Below are positions 27,940-36,420 of a stretch of 36,420 nt of DNA, in pieces (the stretch's first letter is position 1; each line of letters starts with the position of its first letter). The notes beneath the pieces are model-generated. The model was not told where the DNA came from. It made no database searches and was given only the letters and a program-made list of their open reading frames with translations. Where the stretch lies: positions 1 to 36,420 of the forward strand of contig DXIF01000038.1 in NCBI GenBank assembly GCA_019113025.1, in the 5' to 3' direction. Both the position numbers and the translations under genes were made by a program. This stretch comes from Candidatus Anaerobiospirillum stercoravium. Its GTDB lineage: Bacteria > Pseudomonadota > Gammaproteobacteria > Enterobacterales > Succinivibrionaceae.

Positions 27940-30570
27940 ATGTACATGACCACAGATGAGATCCGTCAAACGTATCTCAACTTCTTCAAGGATCATGGCC
28001 ATGAGATCGTGCGATCGAGCTCACTGGTGCCGTACAACGATCCGACTCTTCTTTTCACCAACGCCGGTATGAATCAATTCAAGGATATCTACTTAGGCAA
28101 GGAAAGAAGATCTTATATCAACGCGACCACTGCCCAAAAGTGCGTGCGCGCTGGTGGTAAGCAAAACGACCTCGACAACGTAGGTTACACTGCGCGCCAC
28201 CACACCTTCTTTGAGATGCTGGGCAATTTCAGCTTCGGTGGTTACTTTAAGAAGGAGGCGATCACCTACGCTTGGACCTTACTGACCGAGGGCTTTAAGT
28301 TACCTAAAGAGTCCTTAATGGTCACGGTCTACGCCGAGGACGACGAGGCCTACAATGTCTGGCACAACGACATTGGTTTACCGCCTGAGAAGATCGTCCG
28401 CATTGGCGACAACAAGGGTGGGCGCTACAACTCCGATAACTTCTGGCAGATGGGCGATACCGGCCCATGCGGCCCATGCTCCGAGATCTTCTACGACCAC
28501 GGGCCTCAAATCTGGGGTGGCCCTCCAGGCTCACCTGAGGAAGACGGTGATCGCTTCATCGAGATCTGGAACATCGTGTTCATGCAATACAACCGTCAGG
28601 CCGACGGTACCTTTGAGCCTTTAGGCAAGCCGATGATCGACAATGGCCTAGGCCTTGAGCGTATTGCGGCGGTGCTCCAAGGCGTGCACTCCAACTACGA
28701 TATCGATCTGTTCCGTGACTTAATTGACAATGTCGCCGCCATCTTAGGGGTCAGCGACAAGTCCAATAAGTCGCTGCGCGTCATCTCCGACCATATTCGC
28801 TCGTGCTCGTTCTTGATTGCAGATGGCGTCTTGCCATCCAATGAAGGCCGCGGCTACGTACTGCGTCGTATCATCCGCCGTGCCGTCCGTCACGGGCGCT
28901 TATTAGGCGCTAAGGACGTCTTCTTCTACAAGGTTGTGGCTAAGTTAGTCGAGCTCATGGGCAAGGCTTACCCTGAGTTAGTCGAGCAACAGGCCTTAAT
29001 TGAGCGCACCTTAAAGAAAGAGGAAGAGCAGTTCTTAAACACCTTGGATCGTGGTTTAGCGCTGTTAGACGCCGAACTTGAGAAGTTAGGCGCCGAGCGC
29101 ACCATTCCAGGTGAGGTCGTCTTCAAGCTCTACGATACCTACGGTTTCCCAGCTGACCTGACCCAAGACGTAGTACGCGATCGCGGCTACATTGTGGACA
29201 TGGAAGGCTTTGACAGCGAGATGCAAAAGCAGCGTGAGCGCTCCAAGTCAGCTTCGACCTTTGGCGTCGACTACAACAAGGAGTTAAAGCTCAACGCTGA
29301 GACCGTGTTCACCGGTTATGATAAGACTGAAGATCAGGGCAAGATCATTGCGCTGTTCAAGGGCATTGAAGCCTGCGATCAAGTCTTAACCGATGAGCAA
29401 GCCGTGATTGTCTTAGATCAGACCCCATTCTATGCCGAGAAGGGCGGTCAGGTCGGCGATACCGGTGAGATCCGCTGCGGCCACAACCTCTTTATCGTCG
29501 AGAACACCAAGTACGTCGGCAAGGCTGCTATTCACGTAGGCCGCGTCGAACTAGGTGAGTTCAAGTTAGGCGACGAGTGCCGCGCCATCGTCAACAACGA
29601 GCGCCGCTTAGGCATTAGGGCCCACCACTCGGCCACCCACTTGCTGCACTCGGCGCTGCGTGCGGTCTTAGGCGATCACGTCCACCAAAAGGGCAGCTCG
29701 GTTGGTCCTGACCGTCTGCGCTTTGACTACTCGCACCCACAGCCGCTCTCGACCCAAGAGCGTCAGCAGGTAGTAGCCTTAGTCAACCAGTACATTCGTG
29801 CTAACGACCCAATCGTCACCGAGGTCATGGACTTAGAGGCCGCCAAGCAAAGCGGTGCTCAGGCCCTGTTTGACGAGAAGTATGAAGGTCAAGTGCGCGT
29901 GGTGACCATGGGTGACAGCTCCAAGGAGCTGTGCGGTGGTACCCACGCCAGCCGCACCGGCGATTTAGGCTACTTCCTGATTGTCAGCGATGAGGCCATT
30001 GCCTCGGGCATTCGCCGCATCGAGGCCATCACTGGGGCGGCCGCCATTGAGTATCAGCAGACGGTGTCGCGCGTGGTCGCTCAAGCCTGCAATATGCTCA
30101 AGACTGACAACTTCAGCATTGTTGAGCGCGCCAAGTACATGATCGACCGCACCAACGCCTTAGAGCATGAGAACATGCTGTTAAAGGAGAAGTTAGTGCA
30201 TGTTGAGTGCGAGGCTTTGGCCCACAACACCCAAGAGATCAAGGGCGTGACGGTCCTAGTCCACACCTTCAAGGGCTATTCGATCCGCGAGCTGCGCATT
30301 GCAGCGGACAGCTTAAAGGACAAGCTGCCAAACTCGGTAGTAGTCTTAGCCACGGTCGATGAGGAAGGCTCCAAGGTCAACCTGATTGTTGCGATCTCCA
30401 AGGAATTAACCGCCAAGGTTAAGGCCGGTGACTTAGCCAACACCGTTGCCGCCCAGGTTGGGGGCAAGGGCGGTGGCCGTCCGGAGATGGCTCAAGCTGG
30501 TGGCACTAAAGTTGAAGGCTTAGCTGCAGGTTTAGCTTTAGTCGAGCCGTTCTTACAGGAGCGTTTGTAA
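27940..30570 (+). CDS. alaS: Alanyl-tRNA synthetase
   Basis: TTDEIRQTYLNFFKDHGHEIVRSSSLVPYNDPTLLFTNAGMNQFKDIYLG; HSATHLLHSALR editing motif. Start at 27940 or 27946. Confidence 0.98.
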   Translation: MYMTTDEIRQTYLNFFKDHGHEIVRSSSLVPYNDPTLLFTNAGMNQFKDIYLGKERRSYINATTAQKCVRAGGKQNDLDNVGYTARHHTFFEMLGNFSFGGYFKKEAITYAWTLLTEGFKLPKESLMVTVYAEDDEAYNVWHNDIGLPPEKIVRIGDNKGGRYNSDNFWQMGDTGPCGPCSEIFYDHGPQIWGGPPGSPEEDGDRFIEIWNIVFMQYNRQADGTFEPLGKPMIDNGLGLERIAAVLQGVHSNYDIDLFRDLIDNVAAILGVSDKSNKSLRVISDHIRSCSFLIADGVLPSNEGRGYVLRRIIRRAVRHGRLLGAKDVFFYKVVAKLVELMGKAYPELVEQQALIERTLKKEEEQFLNTLDRGLALLDAELEKLGAERTIPGEVVFKLYDTYGFPADLTQDVVRDRGYIVDMEGFDSEMQKQRERSKSASTFGVDYNKELKLNAETVFTGYDKTEDQGKIIALFKGIEACDQVLTDEQAVIVLDQTPFYAEKGGQVGDTGEIRCGHNLFIVENTKYVGKAAIHVGRVELGEFKLGDECRAIVNNERRLGIRAHHSATHLLHSALRAVLGDHVHQKGSSVGPDRLRFDYSHPQPLSTQERQQVVALVNQYIRANDPIVTEVMDLEAAKQSGAQALFDEKYEGQVRVVTMGDSSKELCGGTHASRTGDLGYFLIVSDEAIASGIRRIEAITGAAAIEYQQTVSRVVAQACNMLKTDNFSIVERAKYMIDRTNALEHENMLLKEKLVHVECEALAHNTQEIKGVTVLVHTFKGYSIRELRIAADSLKDKLPNSVVVLATVDEEGSKVNLIVAISKELTAKVKAGDLANTVAAQVGGKGGGRPEMAQAGGTKVEGLAAGLALVEPFLQERL

Positions 30571-30990
30571 ATGTTAGTAATATCCCAGAAGAAGGGTGAG
30601 AAGCTGAGGATCGGACGGGATATTACTATCACTATTCTCGAGTCCAAGGCAGGAAAGGTGCGCCTGGGCATTGAAGCGCCGCAGGAGCTTGAGGTGATGC
30701 GCGAGTCCTTGTACCGCGAGCGTAAGCAAGCCCCCGGCGCCAACAGCGCCAGCGCCAGCAACGGTACCAGCAACGGCAACAAAGCCCCGGGCAAAAAGCC
30801 CAGCGCAGAAACCAGGGGCGAGGTCAAGGGCGAGGTCAAGGGCGAGGCTAAGGGTCCCGCCCCTGTCGGCCAAAGCCCAGCACCAAGCGCCGAGCTCAGT
30901 GCCGAGCCAAGCTCTACTGATGCCGCACCGGCGGCGAGCGCCGCTGACGCGGTAGCCGCTGGCGACAGCGACGCAAGCGCCTCAGCCTAA
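30571..30990 (+). CDS. csrA: Carbon storage regulator CsrA with ~80-aa low-complexity C-terminal extension
   Basis: MLVISQKKGEKLRIGRDITITILESKAGKVRLGIEAPQELEVMRESLY core; follows alaS as in many Gammaproteobacteria. Confidence 0.93.
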   Translation: MLVISQKKGEKLRIGRDITITILESKAGKVRLGIEAPQELEVMRESLYRERKQAPGANSASASNGTSNGNKAPGKKPSAETRGEVKGEVKGEAKGPAPVGQSPAPSAELSAEPSSTDAAPAASAADAVAAGDSDASASA

Positions 30991-31097
30991 GCGCGACTGC
31001 CCAAGGCTAACTTAGCGCCTGAGTGCAGTCCGAGCGATTCGAGCGTTACCTCAGAGCCCAACGGCGCCGCCCTAAACCGGCGTTAAGTTAGCTCCTA

Positions 31098-31127
31098 AAA
31101 GCCATGTCCTAGGACATGGCTTTGTTA
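31098..31127 (+). terminator. Rho-independent terminator after csrA
   Basis: AAAGCCATGTCC-TA-GGACATGGCTTT followed by a T-rich tail. Confidence 0.75.
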
Positions 31128-31190
31128 TCTGTGCTCAGCCTCACTCTCCTGCGCACCGCACTTTGCGTGTCCGCGGCCCCGCCCTAGCAA

Positions 31191-31270
31191 AGCTGGGACA
31201 AGGCGGAGCAAGCTGGGATCGGATGGAATAAGGTGGGACAAGGTGAGATAAGGTGAGATAAGGTGGGGCA
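31191..31270. repeat. 8 x 10-bp degenerate purine-rich tandem repeat upstream of tRNA-Ser
   Basis: agctgggaca aggcggagca agctgggatc ggatggaata aggtgggaca aggtgagata aggtgagata aggtggggca. Confidence 0.9.
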
Positions 31271-31299
31271 ATTAGTGCCAAAATTTTCTGAGATCACGC

Positions 31300-31328
31300 T
31301 TGACATCCAAAGTCAAAACCACCATAAT
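31300..31328 (+). promoter_or_regulatory. Sigma70 promoter for tRNA-Ser
   Basis: TTGACA - 17 bp - CATAAT followed by a GC-rich discriminator. Confidence 0.8.
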
Positions 31329-31344
31329 GCGCGCACACAGTCGC

Positions 31345-31438
31345 GGAGAGATGACCGAGTGGCTGAAGGTACTCCCCTGCTAAGGGAGCATACGACCTAA
31401 AAGTTGTATCGAGGGTTCGAATCCCTTTCTCTCCGCCA
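31345..31438 (+). tRNA. tRNA-Ser(GCU), CCA encoded
   Basis: GGAGAGATGACCGAGTGG...CTCCCctGCTaaGGGAG...long variable arm...GGTTCGAATCC...CTCTCCGCCA. Confidence 0.96.
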
Positions 31439-31439
31439 G

Positions 31440-31466
31440 CACAACAACCGTAAGGTTGTTTTTTTA
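31440..31466 (+). terminator. Rho-independent terminator after tRNA-Ser
   Basis: ACAACAACC-GTAA-GGTTGTTTTTTT. Confidence 0.85.
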
Positions 31467-32129
31467 TGCTCACATGTTGTATCTATGAACTTCAAGTAAA
31501 GCACCGTTGCGCGCGACTCCAATCAGCGCCGCGTCCCCCTGCGTTCCGTCCCACTCGGCGCACCGCCCCTCCCAGCACAGCGTCCCTCCCTGCGCTGCCA
31601 ACGGCGCCCCCCACGGCGCCGCACAGAGCATTAGGGCATTAGGAACGCGTCGCTCTACGGGCGTGCGCTGTAGCCTGCCCCCATCGGCGGGGCCCAACCT
31701 GAATCTGGGCCCAGCACCGTGCCCCTCAGGGCCCCACAGGGCCGCTGCTGGCACTTAGTACCACGCGCTGAGCGCGCACCAGGCGCCATGGAACAAGGGC
31801 GCTGTAGCTGGGCAGCGCCGAGCGGCCCCGAGAGGCCCAGATGAGGCCCTGCGACGCGGTTAATTCTGAGGGGGAGGCACGGGATGGGGTAACGCGGACG
31901 AATGAGCGCAGCGCGGGGCGCATGGGGGCAGCGCGGCCCGGTCCGGGCACACGCCCGCACAGGCCCAGCATGAGACCTGAATGAGGCCAAAATGAGAGTC
32001 GGCGGCGGGGCCGGGGCCAGTTGGTGCGGTGAAACGGGGCAGGCATCTTCCCAATAAAGCACAGCTATCCATCATAAACCCGATATATAAGCCAATTGTG
32101 AAAAAATTTTGAGATTTTGGTAAAAACTC

Positions 32130-32157
32130 TTGCCATGTCACATTTTTTTGCTATAAT
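32130..32157 (+). promoter_or_regulatory. Sigma70 promoter of the tRNA-Arg pair with an upstream A/T-rich element
   Basis: TTGCCA - 16 bp - TATAAT, preceded by aaaaaattttgagattttggtaaaaa, GC-rich discriminator. Confidence 0.8.
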
Positions 32158-32198
32158 GGCGGCCACTTGATGCGCTGATGCAGTCAAGTTATGACCAC

Positions 32199-32275
32199 GC
32201 ACCCGTAGCTCAGCTGGATAGAGTAATCGGCTACGAACCGATCGGTCGGGAGTTCGAATCTCTCCGGGTGCGCCA
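32199..32275 (+). tRNA. tRNA-Arg(ACG), CCA encoded
   Basis: GCACCCGTAGCTCAGCTGGATAGAG..TCGGctACGaaCCGA..GAGTTCGAATCTC..GGGTGCGCCA. Confidence 0.97.
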
Positions 32276-32314
32276 TTTCAAGTCATAACGTTAACGTATT
32301 AGTCATTAAGCTGC

Positions 32315-32391
32315 GCACCCGTAGCTCAGCTGGATAGAGTAATCGGCTACGAACCGATCGGTCGGGAGTTCGAATCTCTCCGGGTGCGCCA
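32315..32391 (+). tRNA. tRNA-Arg(ACG), second identical copy
   Basis: Same 77-nt sequence as 32199..32275, 39 bp downstream. Confidence 0.97.
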
Positions 32392-32916
32392 TCTTCCATT
32401 CGGCGCTGCTTGCAGTTGACCGAATTTTTTTGTCTCTAAATTCCCACCTTTCCCCTCAAATTCTTTACCGCGCTTTGTTTTTGCTTGGGCTCACGGCTTT
32501 AGTCGTGCGGCCTTGTGGCGTTTGTAGGCGCTCCAGCCGCGCCGCCTGTGGCAGCGTTAACGCGCACCAAGTGCGTGCTTGGTACACGCTTGATGCGGAG
32601 CAAAATCGTGGATGCGTTTTTGCCCGCGCAAGGGTAAGATAGCAAGCCCGGCGCCATAAAGTCGGGGGATAATCAAGGCGCTGTGGCGGCTCGGCAGCGG
32701 CAGCCCAGAGCCGATGCGCCGTCCAATTTCTCGGCCCCCAATGCCGATAAATATAGGAGAGCTGAGCGTCAAGCCAAGGCCTGATTGAACCTGACTTGAC
32801 CCAAATCGGGCTGATGCGCGCTTGCTTGCTGAGACGCTTGTTTAGGCGCTTGCTGGGATGCAGCTGAGACGCAGCTTGGGATGTATTGTTTGGTCTTATG
32901 ATGAGCCGGAGGTCTT

Positions 32917-34368
32917 ATGCCCAACGAGGTTGCTGCACGTAACAACTTGCTTGATCCTCCTAAGGATCTCGACGCCGAGCGCAATTTCCTTGGCGCCATC
33001 ATTCAAGATGGCTCGCTGCTGTCGGCCGTGGCTGAAGCGATTGGCCCGCTCTCGCCCTTGGACTTTGCGTCCAAGCGCAATAGCCTCATCTACGAAACCA
33101 TCATGAAGCGCTCGGCGCAGCTTGAGGACTTCAACGTCACGGTGCTGTGCGATCTGCTTGAGACCGATGGACTCTTAGAGCAGGCCGGTGGCCGCGTCTA
33201 TATCGCCTCGCTCTTAGACAGCGCCAATGCGCCCTCATCGGCGGTCATCGAGTTTGCTCAGATCATCCGCAATAAGTCCAAACGCCGTCAGCTCATTGCC
33301 GCTAGTGAGCGCATCATCGACATGTGCTACCAGCCTGAGGGGCGCACGGTCAAAGAGATCTACGACGAGGCGGCCGGCTCGATCTTCAAGCTGGTGGAAA
33401 GCTCCAACCAGAACATCGAAGGCCCTCAACCGGCGGTGCCTAAGGCGGTGCAGCTGCTGCTCAAGATCCAAGATGAGCTGCAGCGCGAGTCGATGATGTC
33501 GGGCGTGCCAACCGGCTTTGTCGAGCTCGACGAGCTGACGCAAGGCCTGCAACCGGGCAGCCTCAACATCATTGCGGCCCGTCCGTCGGTGGGCAAGACC
33601 TCCTTTGCCATGAACATCGTGGCCAATATCGCGATGAACCCCAATGTGCACAAGCCCGCCTTGGTGTTCTCCTTGGAAATGCCGACCGAGCAAATCCTGA
33701 TGCGTCTGTTGTCGACCTTTGGCCGCGTCAGCATGAACAAGCTCAAGACCGGCGAGGTGCAAAACAACCAGTGGATGGACATGGTGCGCAAGCTCAAGCT
33801 CCTTGCTGAAACCGTTAACGGTGAGACGCGCGATAAGCTCTACATCGACGATAGCGGCGATATCACGCCGCTGGAGTTGCGCGCGCGCGCCCGCAAGCTC
33901 TATATGGAGCACGGCGGTCTGAGCGTCATCATGATCGACTATATCCAGCTGATGCGCAGCCAAACCAAGGCTACGAGCCGCACCTTGGAAATCGGCGAGA
34001 TTTCGCGCTCGCTCAAGCTCTTAGCCAAGGAGCTCTCGGTGCCGATCTTGGCCCTCGCCCAGCTCAACCGTGAGGTCGACAGCCGTAAGGATCACCGTCC
34101 ATTAAACTCGGACTTACGTGAGTCCGGCTCCTTAGAGCAAGACGCCGATATGATCATGTTCTTACACCGTGAGGCCATTTACGGCCCAGCCCCGGGCGGC
34201 GAGGACAACTCCAATCAGGCCACCTTGATCATCGGTAAGAACCGTAACGGCGCCATCGCCGATATCGACCTGCACTTTGTGGGCGAGTACACCGCCTTCT
34301 TTGATAAGGGCTACGCTGAAGCTCACTTAGGCGCGGGCAGTTCCGGCCCTGAGATGATGGCCTACTAA
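32917..34368 (+). CDS. dnaB: Replicative DNA helicase
   Basis: DLDAERNFLGAIIQD, GFVELDELTQGLQPGSLNIIAARPSVGKTSFAMNI, LNREVDSRKDHRPLNSDLRESGSLEQDADMIMFLHR. Confidence 0.98.
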   Translation: MPNEVAARNNLLDPPKDLDAERNFLGAIIQDGSLLSAVAEAIGPLSPLDFASKRNSLIYETIMKRSAQLEDFNVTVLCDLLETDGLLEQAGGRVYIASLLDSANAPSSAVIEFAQIIRNKSKRRQLIAASERIIDMCYQPEGRTVKEIYDEAAGSIFKLVESSNQNIEGPQPAVPKAVQLLLKIQDELQRESMMSGVPTGFVELDELTQGLQPGSLNIIAARPSVGKTSFAMNIVANIAMNPNVHKPALVFSLEMPTEQILMRLLSTFGRVSMNKLKTGEVQNNQWMDMVRKLKLLAETVNGETRDKLYIDDSGDITPLELRARARKLYMEHGGLSVIMIDYIQLMRSQTKATSRTLEIGEISRSLKLLAKELSVPILALAQLNREVDSRKDHRPLNSDLRESGSLEQDADMIMFLHREAIYGPAPGGEDNSNQATLIIGKNRNGAIADIDLHFVGEYTAFFDKGYAEAHLGAGSSGPEMMAY

Positions 34369-34389
34369 TGCCCTACTAAGCGGCGTCCC

Positions 34390-34484
34390 GGCACCTGCGC
34401 CCAGGCACCGCATCTAGGTACCGCGTACCGACACCACATCTTGGTACCGCGCCTAGGCACCCGCCTTCCAGCACTTGCGCCCGC
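34390..34484. repeat. Degenerate ~13-bp tandem repeats between dnaB and alr
   Basis: ggcaccgcatcta / ggtaccgcgtacc / gacaccacatctt / ggtaccgcgccta / ggcacccgcctt... Confidence 0.7.
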
Positions 34485-34619
34485 GCGCCCCACTTGCGGT
34501 GGGGCGCGCTGAATTTTGCCCTAACGAATCTTGTAAAATAATGGCCTGTTTGCTGGGGCTTGCCTCGCTATCTTTTATTTTGCATGGCAGCAACGGATTG
34601 CTGCTTAGGCCTTTAAGTC

Positions 34620-35702
34620 ATGAAGTCAGTAACTGCAGTTATCAACACTCAGGCGCTCATCTCCAATATTGAGCGAATCAAAGGAATGGCGCCCCATTCC
34701 AAGCTCGTAGCGGTCGTCAAGGCTAACGCCTATGGTCATGGTGTCATCACCGTGGCTCAAGCCTTAGACTCCAAGGTCGACGCCTTTGCGGTCGCGCGCT
34801 TACCTGAGGCATTGGAGCTGCGCGCTGCGGGCATCGTCAAGCCCGTCATCTTACTTGAGGGCTTCTTAAACGACGAAGACCTGCCCGTCATCGCCGAGCA
34901 AGGCTTTTACACGGCGATCCATGATCAAGAGCAGATCAATGCCCTCGAGCGCACTGAGCTTGCCCAGCCGATTCATGCATGGCTTAAGATCGACATCGGC
35001 ATGCACCGCTTAGGCGCGGCCAAAGATGAGGTCAAGAGCATGAAGGCCCGACTTGAGGCCTCAGATAAGGTCATCAAGCCATTGGGCCTGATCTCGCACT
35101 TAAGCGTGGCCGACTGCCCGGAGCAAAGCGCCTACAACGAAGAGCAGATCAACTACTTCTTTGAGGTGGCCCAAGACTTCACGGGCGACCTGTGCTTAGG
35201 CAATAGCGCGGGCATCATTTCGTGGCCTCAGTCCCGCACCACCTACGTGCGTCCGGGCATCATCATGTACGGCATTTCCCCTTACACCGATAAGACCGGC
35301 GCGGACTTAGGCCTGACCCCAGTCATGACCTTAAAGAGCTCGATCATTGCCCTACGCCACATCAAAAAGGGTGATCGCGTGGGCTACGGCGCCACTTGGA
35401 CCGCACCGCACGACACCATCCTAGGCATTGTGGGCGCAGGCTACGGCGACGGCTATCCACGGAGCGTGCCTAATGGCTCCCCAGTTCTCATCAACGGCCG
35501 CAAGGTGCCCACCGCTGGGCGCGTCTGCATGGACATGCTCTTTGTTGACCTGGGCCCAGACTCTCAGGACAAGATCGGCGACGAGGCCATCTTATGGGGC
35601 GAGGGGCTGCCGGTTGAGCACATTGCCAATCTGTGCGGCACCATCCCATACGAGCTGGTTTGCCGCATCATGCCGCGCGTCAACATGGAAGTTAAGGCCT
35701 AA
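34620..35702 (+). CDS. alr: Alanine racemase
   Basis: KLVAVVKANAYGHG PLP-lysine motif; GYGDGYPR; follows dnaB as in E. coli. Confidence 0.97.
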   Translation: MKSVTAVINTQALISNIERIKGMAPHSKLVAVVKANAYGHGVITVAQALDSKVDAFAVARLPEALELRAAGIVKPVILLEGFLNDEDLPVIAEQGFYTAIHDQEQINALERTELAQPIHAWLKIDIGMHRLGAAKDEVKSMKARLEASDKVIKPLGLISHLSVADCPEQSAYNEEQINYFFEVAQDFTGDLCLGNSAGIISWPQSRTTYVRPGIIMYGISPYTDKTGADLGLTPVMTLKSSIIALRHIKKGDRVGYGATWTAPHDTILGIVGAGYGDGYPRSVPNGSPVLINGRKVPTAGRVCMDMLFVDLGPDSQDKIGDEAILWGEGLPVEHIANLCGTIPYELVCRIMPRVNMEVKA

Positions 35703-35750
35703 CGCCCCGCACTAGCGCCCGCGCCCTGGCTCTTCCCAAACTTTCCTTAC

Positions 35751-35786
35751 GAAAAGACCCAGCCTGAAATCAGGCTGGGTCTTTTC
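35751..35786 (+). terminator. Terminator after alr
   Basis: GAAAAGACCCAGCCTGA-AA-TCAGGCTGGGTCTTTTC perfect 17-bp stem. Confidence 0.9.
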
Positions 35787-35814
35787 GTCTCAAAACAGAT
35801 CTTGACATGTCATC

Positions 35815-36228
35815 TTGCACAAGGGCTTCAAATGCCACAACTCCTACGTGGATACTTGGCTTAAATTAGGCGTTTTGCAGGGAAGCTTGAGCGGCACTGC
35901 CCCTTACGAGTGGGACGACGACATCCCTGATTACGTGCGCCACTACTGCGACGGCTATGACGTTGAGTATTTTGGCATCTACGATGGCTACGATGTGTAC
36001 TCAGTCAGCTTTCGCTCCAGCGATCCCTTGGTCGGAGATGATGAGTGCATCGAAGGCTACCCAGCTTTCCTGTTAGTGGCGCGCGATGGCTCAGGCAAGG
36101 CCAAGCAAGTGAGCGACATCGACTTCAAGATTTGCAACGCTACTTTCGACCAAGTACGAAAGCTGCGCGCAGCCGGTCACCCTAAGCGCAAGTTTCCAGC
36201 TCACCCCCGCCCGCAACCGCAGAATTAG
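35815..36228 (+). CDS. Uncharacterised small Tyr/Asp-rich protein, TTG start or truncated N-terminus
   Basis: 137-aa open frame with protein-like composition (DGYDVEYFGIYDGYDVYSVSFR); frame only open from 35806, no clear RBS. Confidence 0.5.
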   Translation: MHKGFKCHNSYVDTWLKLGVLQGSLSGTAPYEWDDDIPDYVRHYCDGYDVEYFGIYDGYDVYSVSFRSSDPLVGDDECIEGYPAFLLVARDGSGKAKQVSDIDFKICNATFDQVRKLRAAGHPKRKFPAHPRPQPQN

Positions 36229-36290
36229 TCGGTACCAAGCAGCACAGCGGGGCACTTGCCCCGCCATGGATTACAGCGCCCGCCCACCAA

Positions 36291-36420
36291 ATCGAGTAGT
36301 GAGGGTTCTTGAGCCCTCCCTCTCACACCACCGTACGTGCCGTTCGGCATACGGCGGTTGAATTATGACTAATGAACTGGATGTTCTGCACAGTTCTCGA
36401 GAGCTTGCGACAGGGTTATC
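36291..36420 (-). mobile_element. 3' end (domains V-VI) of a group II intron, probably bacterial class C, truncated by the right edge
   Basis: Minus strand reads AACCGCCGTATGCCGAACGGCACGTACGGTGGTGTGAGAGG (domain V-like), then GAGGGCTCAAGAACCCTCACTACTCGAT (domain VI and 3' end). Confidence 0.8.

Noticed and set aside
31655-32141. Overlapping minus ORFs (135, 106, 93 aa)
   Set aside because: Pro/Arg/Ala-rich low-complexity, mutually overlapping, no start context.
33235-33963. 242-aa minus-strand ORF antisense to dnaB
   Set aside because: His/Leu/Asp-rich antisense translation of a conserved gene; no homologous family recognised.

Overview
36.4-kb chromosomal window, GC-rich, gammaproteobacterial in gene content. 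I suspect Aeromonadales/Succinivibrionaceae, but that is inference only. Left to right: two tandem MmeI-like (Type IIL/IIG) restriction-modification genes; rho (-); a giant MscK/KefA-type MscS channel; an unknown membrane-anchored protein; the alpha ribosomal operon (rpsM-rpsK-rpsD-rpoA-rplQ); a SECOND, strongly diverged rpoA just downstream of rplQ; an unknown protein; a GT9 glycosyltransferase and an L,D-transpeptidase (-); parC; a BglG-type antiterminator plus EIIBCA PTS pair (-); alaS-csrA; tRNA-Ser(GCU); two identical tRNA-Arg(ACG); dnaB; alr; a small unknown ORF; and the 3' end of a group II intron (-) running off the right edge. The strongest finding is the pair of full-length RNA polymerase alpha subunits. 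They are degenerate in complementary N-terminal regions: copy 1 lost the beta-contact RR and HEY..QED signatures, while copy 2 lost the [11 protein letters not shown] beta'-side segment. Both keep an intact DNA-binding alphaCTD. This suggests an obligate alpha1/alpha2 heterodimeric RNAP, analogous to archaeal/eukaryotic D/L (Rpb3/Rpb11) and to the two-alpha situation known in Francisella.
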